A DNA stretch of 10,913 bases from CAZALT01 sp964485515. Its GTDB lineage: Bacteria > Actinomycetota > Acidimicrobiia > Acidimicrobiales > Acidimicrobilacustridaceae. The notes beneath the pieces are model-generated. The model made no database searches, was not told the origin of the DNA, and was given only the letters and a program-made list of their open reading frames with translations. Below, in pieces: positions 6,711 to 10,913 of the stretch; the first letter of the stretch is position 1, and every line of letters starts with the position of its first letter. The position numbers and the translations under genes are program-made. The stretch is from positions 1 to 10,913 of the forward strand of contig CAZALT010000117.1 in the NCBI GenBank assembly GCA_964485515.1. Direction: 5' to 3'.

Positions 6711-7730
6711 CTAGGGCTGAATGGGATCACCGCACCAGCGGCGGAGCGCCGCGGTGAGGGCGTTCGCCACGTCCGCGGTCTGCTGCACCACAGCGGCGGA
6801 GGGTCCGAGCTCGCACACCACGGCGGGCATGCGGGTCTCACGCAACACGGGGAGTCGCATCGGGTTGGGTGCATCGACGGTGAGGTCGGTCTGGTCGGTC
6901 AACGCGGTCACGATGAGATCGGCGAGACGATGTCCTCCCGCGCTCTCGAAGCCGGGCCGGGCGTAGTAGGCGATCTGGCCGGGGCCGTCGGCGCGGAGGT
7001 CGATGGCGAGGAAGGCCTCGGCGTTGAAGGCGTTGGCCGAGGCGGCTTGGGCGGAAGGGTCCGGGTCGGGGAGCACGGCCGCAGTGGCGCCGGCGTCGTG
7101 CAGGGCACGGGCGGTGGCATCGAGCAGTGCGCTGAGGCCGCCGCCGAGCACCACCCGTCGCGCGTCGAGCTCGCGCGGCGAGCGTCGCAAGCGCTCGCGC
7201 TCGCGGACGTGGGCGACCGTGGTGGTGTGGTCGTGTCGTGAGCCGAGTCGTTCGAGAGCGGCGATCACGTCGCGTCCGCACACGCCATCGATGGTGAGGG
7301 CCGTGTTCTGCTCGAAGTCGCGCAGCGCGTGCTCGGTGTCGGGTCCGAAGATGCCGTCGACCCGCCCCGCGTCGAAGCCCAACGCGTTGAGGCGGAGCTG
7401 CAGGTCGGCGACATCGTCGCCACGGAACATGGGGGCACGGAGGTAGAGGTACCGATCACCCAGGCGGTATCCGGCTTCGACCAGTTGGGACCAGGTGGTG
7501 ACGTCGACCGAGCCCGTCTGATGTAGACCCCGCTGGGCCTGAAACAGCGAGACGGCGCGTTGGGTCAACTGGTCGAAGATGCCGTCGGAGGAGCCGACGT
7601 CGATCTCCAACGCGTTGAGTCGGCGTTGGAGATCGCGCACGGGCTCGCCGTGGCATCCGAGGTCGAGAGGGAGTGGCCCGTCCGCGTCTGCGGACAGGGG
7701 CAGACGGGGCGCAGCAGGCGAGTCGGGCAT
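6711..7730 (-). CDS. cwlM: CwlM-like protein: two peptidoglycan-binding repeats and a degenerate amidase_3 domain
   Basis: This 339-residue protein has no signal peptide and is probably cytoplasmic. Residues about 24-87 (GEPVRDLQRRLNAL, DGIFDQLTQRAVSLFQ) and about 98-163 (GDDVADLQLRLNALGFDAG, VDGIFGPDTEHALRDFE) are two PG_binding_1 repeats. Residues about 190-335 resemble N-acetylmuramoyl-L-alanine amidase (Amidase_3), but the zinc-ligand motif usually written DPGHGG is absent (RRVVLGGGL at 191-199). The SIHxN histidine is replaced by D244 (FLAIDLRAD). Only the last acidic site is left (E307 in CELG). In Mycobacterium, CwlM sits beside trxB-trxC and regulates MurA rather than cutting peptidoglycan, and this gene has the same position. 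The ATG at 7730 is 25 bases after the trxA stop without a clear Shine-Dalgarno, so translation probably depends on the trxA transcript. Confidence 0.82.
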   Translation of the reverse strand: MPDSPAAPRLPLSADADGPLPLDLGCHGEPVRDLQRRLNALEIDVGSSDGIFDQLTQRAVSLFQAQRGLHQTGSVDVTTWSQLVEAGYRLGDRYLYLRAPMFRGDDVADLQLRLNALGFDAGRVDGIFGPDTEHALRDFEQNTALTIDGVCGRDVIAALERLGSRHDHTTTVAHVRERERLRRSPRELDARRVVLGGGLSALLDATARALHDAGATAAVLPDPDPSAQAASANAFNAEAFLAIDLRADGPGQIAYYARPGFESAGGHRLADLIVTALTDQTDLTVDAPNPMRLPVLRETRMPAVVCELGPSAAVVQQTADVANALTAALRRWCGDPIQP

Positions 7731-7755
7731 GGGGGCCGTGTCGGGGACTCGGCGA

Positions 7756-8082
7756 TCAGATGTAGCCGTTGATCTCCTGGATCAGCTGGCCTTTGCCCTT
7801 GGCTCCGACGATGCGCCCCGCCTCCTTGCCATCTTTAAAAACGATCATGGTTGGAATACTCATCACTGAAAAGCGTCGGGCGATGTCGGGGTTCTCGTCG
7901 ACGTTGAGCTTGCGGATCTTGAGCTTGCCGTCGTGCTCCTCGGCGATCTCGTCGAGCACGGGAGCGACCATCTTGCACGGACCGCACCATTCGGCCCAGA
8001 AATCCACGACCACGGGCTCGGTCGCCCCACCGACCTCTTCGTCGAAGGTGGCATCAGAGACAGCAGAGACGAACTGGGACAT
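7756..8082 (-). CDS. trxA: Thioredoxin
   Basis: This is a 108-residue classical thioredoxin, a cytoplasmic disulfide reductase that keeps protein thiols reduced and supplies electrons to enzymes such as ribonucleotide reductase. The active site is WCGPC (W32, C33, C36), with the following lysine K37. The cis-proline loop SIPT has P77. The fold elements PVVVDFWAEW and KLKIRKLNVDENPDIA are standard. The ATG at 8082 has AAAGGA 6 bases upstream. A longer frame back to 8184 is not supported because it runs through the promoter region. Its reductase gene trxB lies upstream in the same direction. A SigR/SigH-type promoter stands about 80 bases before the start. The codons for residues about 71-83 are strikingly AT-rich compared with the rest of the gene. 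Confidence 0.96.
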   Translation of the reverse strand: MSQFVSAVSDATFDEEVGGATEPVVVDFWAEWCGPCKMVAPVLDEIAEEHDGKLKIRKLNVDENPDIARRFSVMSIPTMIVFKDGKEAGRIVGAKGKGQLIQEINGYI

Positions 8083-8161
8083 GGTCGGTCCTTTCGAGCC
8101 CGGTCGATGCGAACCATCGAATCGGAGCGGTGTTGCGGTACAAGGTAGAACACCCCGTGCC

Positions 8162-8187
8162 AACGACGACGGCACCGGGAACATTCC
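8162..8187 (-). promoter_or_regulatory. SigR/SigH-type stress promoter of trxA
   Basis: Reading the - strand, GGAAT (8187-8183) is separated by exactly 18 bases from GTT (8164-8162), with C before GTT. This fits the GGAAT-N18-GTT / N17-CGTT pattern of actinobacterial disulfide-stress ECF sigma factors (SigR of Streptomyces, SigH of Mycobacterium), whose known targets include thioredoxin genes. The start of transcription would be near 8153-8157, leaving a leader of about 75 bases. Confidence 0.68.
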
Positions 8188-8250
8188 GGGCGGCCCGCGC
8201 GTGCTGGCCCGTCCGGTCGAGAAGCCTCGCGCGACGCACGCGCCAGGCGA

Positions 8251-9216
8251 TCAGTGGACGTTGGCTTCGAGCCAACGCTCGGCATCGATGGCCGCCATGC
8301 AGCCCGAACCGGCCGCCGTGATGGCCTGTCGGTAGGTGTGGTCCTGGACGTCGCCACACGCGAACACCCCGTCGACGTTGGTGTAGCTGCCGTCGTGGGT
8401 GATGAGGTACCCGCTGTCCTCCATGTCGAGCTGACCCTTGAACAGGTCCGTGTTCGGGCGATGGCCGATGGCGACGAACAGCCCGGTGACGGGCAGCACG
8501 GAGATCTCGTCGGTCAGGACGTCGCGCACCGTGATCTGGTCGAGTGAATTGTCGCCGACGATGTCGTCGACCACCGAGTTCCAGAGGATCTTGATCTTCG
8601 GGTTGTTGAACGCCCGTTCCTGCATGATCTTGGAGGCGCGAAGCTCGTCGCGGCGCACGATGAGGGTCACCGAGTCGGCGAACTTGGTGAGGAACGTCGC
8701 CTCCTCGACAGCAGAGTCACCACCGCCGACCACGGCGATGTCGTGACCGCGGAAGAAGAAGCCGTCGCAGGTCGCGCACGTGGACACGCCGTGGCCGAGC
8801 AGCTGCTTCTCGCCCTCGATGCCGAGCATCAGCGCCTGGGCGCCGGTCGAGACGATGACGGTCTCGGCGCGATAGGTGGGCTCATCGGCGTTCGGATCAC
8901 CGATCCAGATGTCGAACGGGCGATGGGACAGATCGACTCGCGACACCTTCTCGGTGATGATCTCGGCCCCGAAGCGCAGCGCCTGCTCGCGGAAGCGCAT
9001 CATGAGCTCGGGTCCCATGATCCCCTCCGGGAAGCCGGGGAAATTCTCGACGTCGGTCGTCAGCATGAGCTGACCGCCAGGCTGATCGCTCGTGGACGAC
9101 GGCTCGCCCTCGATCACGAGCGGAGCGAGGTTGGCGCGGGCGGTGTAGATCGCCGAGGTGAGTCCGGCAGGCCCGGAGCCGATGATGACGACGTTGCGCA
9201 CGTCGGGACTTGTCAT
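8251..9216 (-). CDS. trxB: Thioredoxin reductase (NADPH)
   Basis: TrxB is a low-molecular-weight flavoenzyme that passes electrons from NADPH through FAD and a redox-active disulfide to thioredoxin. It has 321 residues, the normal length. The FAD-binding GSGPAG is at 13-18. GGQLMLTTDVENFPG is at 48-61. The active-site CATC is C147-C150, followed by DGFFF. The NADPH-binding loop GGGDSAVEEA is at 164-173 with the R188-R189 pair. The second FAD motif GVFACGDV is at 283-290, and the protein ends in an ITAAGSGCMAAIDAERWL helix. The ATG at 9216 has GGAGGT 9 bases upstream. A much longer open frame continues upstream but covers the promoter and another gene, so it is rejected. The gene has its own SigR/SigH-type promoter and sits upstream of trxA, its substrate. 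Confidence 0.97.
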   Translation of the reverse strand: MTSPDVRNVVIIGSGPAGLTSAIYTARANLAPLVIEGEPSSTSDQPGGQLMLTTDVENFPGFPEGIMGPELMMRFREQALRFGAEIITEKVSRVDLSHRPFDIWIGDPNADEPTYRAETVIVSTGAQALMLGIEGEKQLLGHGVSTCATCDGFFFRGHDIAVVGGGDSAVEEATFLTKFADSVTLIVRRDELRASKIMQERAFNNPKIKILWNSVVDDIVGDNSLDQITVRDVLTDEISVLPVTGLFVAIGHRPNTDLFKGQLDMEDSGYLITHDGSYTNVDGVFACGDVQDHTYRQAITAAGSGCMAAIDAERWLEANVH

Positions 9217-9246
9217 GGTGGTCAGACCTCCAAGGTCGGTTGCAGC

Positions 9247-9272
9247 AACCGGACGGCGAGCGGAGGTATTCC
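9247..9272 (-). promoter_or_regulatory. SigR/SigH-type stress promoter of trxB
   Basis: On the - strand, GGAAT (9272-9268) is followed after exactly 18 bases by GTT (9249-9247), the same element and spacing as upstream of trxA. The expected transcript would start near 9238-9242, about 22-26 bases before the trxB ATG and just ahead of its ribosome binding site. Position, spacing and function agree, which makes this the better of the two predicted stress promoters. Confidence 0.72.
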
Positions 9273-9284
9273 CCCCGGGGGTAT
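9268..9284. promoter_or_regulatory. C/G-tract pseudopalindrome overlapping the trxB -35 element
   Basis: ATTCCCCCCGGGGGTAT is a nearly perfect inverted repeat: ATTCCCCC against ATACCCCC, the complement of GGGGGTAT, with one central base. It resembles operators of the CsoR family, which sense copper or persulfide and bind ATACCCC/GGGGTAT-type palindromes, but the half-site spacing is not confirmed. It shares bases with the -35 element of the trxB promoter. No CsoR-family gene is in the window. Confidence 0.3.
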
Positions 9285-9290
9285 CGCGTC

Positions 9291-9316
9291 GGGCTGGTGG
9301 GGGTGGGGGGTGGGGG
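9291..9316 (+). other. G-tract run with G-quadruplex pattern
   Basis: Four G runs (9291-9293, 9299-9303, 9305-9310, 9312-9316) are separated by 5, 1 and 1 bases, fitting the G3+N1-7 pattern for a G-quadruplex. It lies between the stop of the membrane protein gene and the trxB promoter, with the G-rich strand being the template for these - strand genes. No effect can be shown from the sequence. Confidence 0.4.
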
Positions 9317-9320
9317 ACGC

Positions 9321-9749
9321 TCAGCGCCTGGTGGGGGGAGCCGGTGGGGCGGCGGACATGCGCTTGCGGAAGACGAAGGCCCCGGTCAGCGTGAACACCG
9401 CACCGAGGATGAGATACGCGGCCCACACGCTGGAGGGGACCACGGTGTCGAGCACCCGTACGAGACCGATGAGGAGCAGGATCGCTGCCATGGCTCCGAG
9501 ACCCAGCGCGATGATGCCGAACACGGCGGCGCGGGCCACGGTGAGGATCGGTCCGGTGGTCTTGCTGCGAACCAGGTCGACCTTGTCGACGATCAGGTCG
9601 GCCGCCTGGGCGGGCCAGTCCTTGGTGGGCGCCGACGACGAGGCGGGCCTCGGCTGGGTGGATGACGCCGGAGACCCGACGACGCGTGCCCGCGCCTGGG
9701 CGAGGGGATCGGGTTGTCCGGGACGGCGAGGACCCGACGGTTGAGCCAT
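9321..9749 (-). CDS. Small two-helix membrane protein, possibly of the actinobacterial holin-X type
   Basis: I do not recognise a specific gene. The 142-residue product has a Pro/Ser/Ala-rich cytoplasmic-like N-terminus (1-45), a short amphipathic stretch (AADLIVDKVDLVRSKT, 49-64), then two hydrophobic segments at about 70-98 and 106-127 with a short loop (RVLDTVVPSSV). A basic, Pro-rich tail ends the protein. The layout, including the WAAYLILGAVF pattern in the second helix, resembles small membrane proteins annotated as phage-holin-superfamily III / Holin-X (PF07332) in actinobacteria. That match is tentative and does not imply phage origin. The ATG at 9749 has no strong Shine-Dalgarno. The gene lies between the anti-sigma-like gene and trxB, all on the same strand, with gaps of 89 and 104 bases. 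Mycobacterium has no equivalent gene at this place. Confidence 0.7.
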   Translation of the reverse strand: MAQPSGPRRPGQPDPLAQARARVVGSPASSTQPRPASSSAPTKDWPAQAADLIVDKVDLVRSKTTGPILTVARAAVFGIIALGLGAMAAILLLIGLVRVLDTVVPSSVWAAYLILGAVFTLTGAFVFRKRMSAAPPAPPTRR

Positions 9750-9838
9750 GGGCGAGGATCGTAGATCGGGTGGGTCGCCCGGTCGACCGTCGTGGCGGTG
9801 GGACCGTTCGGGCGAACCTTCCGTCGCCCCGATCTTGG

Positions 9839-10762
9839 TCAGGTCGGGGGCATCCAGGTGTAGATCGGCGCACAGGAACCTTGCTCCACGAGGGTGGCCA
9901 ACACGGTCGACCCGGCGAGGGAGTCGAAGGCATAGACCTCGCTCGGGACACCACGGAACTCGACCGTGCGGTGCAGGACGAGGTCACCGAACGCGCCGAA
10001 CCCGCTGGCCATGAGCTCGGCCCGGACAGCGGCCTCGCACGCGCCCACCGCGCCGAACGTGTTCGGCGCAGGATCGGGAACGATCAACTCGGTCGTCGTC
10101 GTGGGCTCGGTCGTGGGCGGGTTCGAGCTGTCCTGGCCGTCGGATCGCTCGTCGTCCGCGGCCAGCACCGAGTGCACCGATGCTTCGAGCTCGTCTTCGG
10201 TGTCGACGGAACCGAGCGAGGACGCAGACGGTGCCGCCGCGGACCCGGATCCTTCGATGGGCGCCCCGACCGGGCTGAAGGTCGTCGAGGACAGCGTGTC
10301 GGCCTGTGCATCGCCGGCGGTCTCGGCGTCGTAGGACGCATCGGCGCCGCCGACTGCTGTCGCGGTGTCGTGGACACCGCTGTTGCGGTTCAGGCCGATG
10401 AGTAGAGCGGGGACGGCGAGCAGGGCGATGACGATCGCCGCGACGGACGCGATCTTGTTGAGGCGAGCGCTGGGGCGGGTTCGACGGCCCTCCAGCGAGG
10501 TCACGTTCGCCGGTGTGGAGGCAGCTCCTGGTGCCGGATCGGCCGCGGTGGCCGCGGCGAGGGCCTGGGCGATGAGTGAAGCGCGCGTCTCGTCGTCGAG
10601 GTCGGAGGGTGCGCCGAGCTCGATCGAAACGGCACGAAGCTGCTCGACGCGCCGCGCCACCTCGGGATCGGCGTCCGCCCGGGCGCGCTCGGCGTCGGTG
10701 GCCTCGCCGTCGAGGATGGCGGAGGCGAGCTCGTCGCGCTCGGATTCGGTGGGGTCGGTCAT
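9839..10762 (-). CDS. Membrane anti-sigma-factor-like protein (RsmA/Rv3912 position)
   Basis: This 307-residue protein has the layout of an anti-sigma factor. An acidic cytoplasmic N-terminus (about 1-60: ELASAILDGEATDAERARADADPEVARRV) resembles the first helices of an anti-sigma domain but has no HxxxCxxC zinc motif. One transmembrane helix follows at about 104-125. The exterior part is rich in Ala/Ser/Thr/Asp with a PTTEPTTTTE stretch (217-225), ending in a compact domain (about 233-307) with two cysteines, C242 and C297. In Mycobacterium, rsmA (Rv3912) lies between sigM and trxB2, the same position. The sigma gene would be to the right, outside the window. The ATG at 10762 overlaps by 4 bases the stop of a 34-codon ORF, suggesting coupled translation. 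The function rests mainly on layout and position. Confidence 0.65.
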   Translation of the reverse strand: MTDPTESERDELASAILDGEATDAERARADADPEVARRVEQLRAVSIELGAPSDLDDETRASLIAQALAAATAADPAPGAASTPANVTSLEGRRTRPSARLNKIASVAAIVIALLAVPALLIGLNRNSGVHDTATAVGGADASYDAETAGDAQADTLSSTTFSPVGAPIEGSGSAAAPSASSLGSVDTEDELEASVHSVLAADDERSDGQDSSNPPTTEPTTTTELIVPDPAPNTFGAVGACEAAVRAELMASGFGAFGDLVLHRTVEFRGVPSEVYAFDSLAGSTVLATLVEQGSCAPIYTWMPPT

Positions 10763-10863
10763 GGCAGCTTCGATGCGAGAGGACAGCGGCGGGGATCACC
10801 ACGGAAGGCGGCGCGGGTGGCTCGGGGGAGGGGGACGTGGGTCGATGTGCGAGGCCCGGTCAT
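10759..10863 (-). CDS. Possible 34-residue leader ORF coupled to the anti-sigma gene
   Basis: An ATG at 10863-10861 is preceded after 7 bases by GAGG and opens 34 codons (MTGPRTSTHVPLPR at the start, Arg/Pro-rich, ending LASKLP). Its TGA overlaps the ATG of the anti-sigma gene in the ATGA arrangement. The frame has no stop upstream inside the window, so it could also be the end of a larger gene. Another frame ends in a TGA overlapping this ATG. No homology is recognised. The coupling and the ribosome binding site are the only support. Confidence 0.28.
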   Translation of the reverse strand: MTGPRTSTHVPLPRATRAAFRGDPRRCPLASKLP

Positions 10864-10880
10864 CGTGGTACCTCGGTTGA

Positions 10881-10906
10881 GACGTTCGGATGGGGCGCCT
10901 GGTTCC
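10881..10906 (-). promoter_or_regulatory. ECF-sigma-type promoter (GGAAC-N17-CGTC) upstream of the anti-sigma gene
   Basis: On the - strand, GGAAC (10906-10902) and CGTC (10884-10881) are 17 bases apart, fitting the GGAAC-N16-18-CGTC pattern known for SigM and similar ECF sigma factors. Transcription would start near 10874-10877. It would carry the small ORF and the anti-sigma gene. It differs at the -10 end from the GTT-type elements before trxA and trxB, so a different sigma factor may use it. Confidence 0.5.
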
Positions 10907-10913
10907 CGCCTGA

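Noticed and set aside
7853..7877. GGAAT-N16-CGTC on the + strand inside trxA, resembling an antisense ECF promoter
   Set aside because: It is within conserved coding sequence, has a shorter spacer than the elements before trxB and trxA, and no downstream + strand gene would use it.
7756..8184. A 142-residue version of thioredoxin starting at 8184
   Set aside because: Its first 34 residues are unlike thioredoxin and run through the predicted promoter and leader. ATG 8082 has an ideal AAAGGA ribosome binding site.
9321..9749. A prophage holin suggesting a mobile element
   Set aside because: There are no other phage genes, no attachment sites and no integrase. Holin-X-like proteins are ordinary actinobacterial membrane proteins.
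8251..9987. A long open frame on the - strand reaching 578 codons through trxB
   Set aside because: Only its part after ATG 9216 is TrxB. The upstream part crosses the trxB promoter and runs antisense-frame through the membrane protein gene, which is normal for GC-rich DNA.

Overview
The window looks like a piece of the chromosome-origin neighbourhood of a GC-rich actinobacterium. The gene order rpmH-rnpA-yidD-yidC-jag-rsmG-parA-parB, facing a convergent block anti-sigma > membrane protein > trxB > trxA > cwlM-like, matches the arrangement known from Mycobacterium (rpmH back to sigM/rsmA), plus one extra small membrane protein between the anti-sigma gene and trxB. Details such as the long ParA N-terminus and the form of the CwlM-like protein suggest a deep-branching actinobacterium, perhaps of the class Acidimicrobiia. 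That placement is inference. dnaA and oriC are not in the window but would be expected just left of base 1.

Left block, + strand: rpmH (39-173) lies entirely inside the longest rnpA frame (20-604) in another reading frame. It is followed by yidD (612-968), yidC (968-2269) and jag (2278-3135), all overlapping or tightly spaced. These make a ribosomal protein, the RNase P protein and the membrane-insertion machinery. A strong hairpin (3178-3216) ends this unit. A second unit holds rsmG (3258-3980), a 204-base gap with two near-consensus parS sites, then parA (about 4185-5567) and parB (5542-6462), which overlap and form the chromosome segregation system.

Middle: 6463-6710 is a convergent intergenic stretch without a gene. 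It holds three DnaA-box-like 9-mers spaced exactly 12 bases apart.

Right block, - strand, read from right to left: a partial regulatory region with an ECF-sigma-type promoter (GGAAC-N17-CGTC) and a 34-codon small ORF coupled to a membrane anti-sigma-like gene (9839-10762); a small two-helix membrane protein (9321-9749); thioredoxin reductase trxB (8251-9216); thioredoxin trxA (7756-8082); and a CwlM-like protein with two peptidoglycan-binding repeats and a catalytically degenerate amidase domain (6711-7730). Both trxB and trxA are preceded by GGAAT-N18-GTT, the element expected of a SigR/SigH-type disulfide-stress sigma factor.

No mobile element, CRISPR array, tRNA or rRNA was seen. Most of the window is conserved core genome. 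The less usual points are the nested rpmH/rnpA frames, the paired stress promoters, the dead amidase domain, an AT-rich codon patch in trxA, and the structured regulatory DNA around trxB and upstream of the anti-sigma gene.
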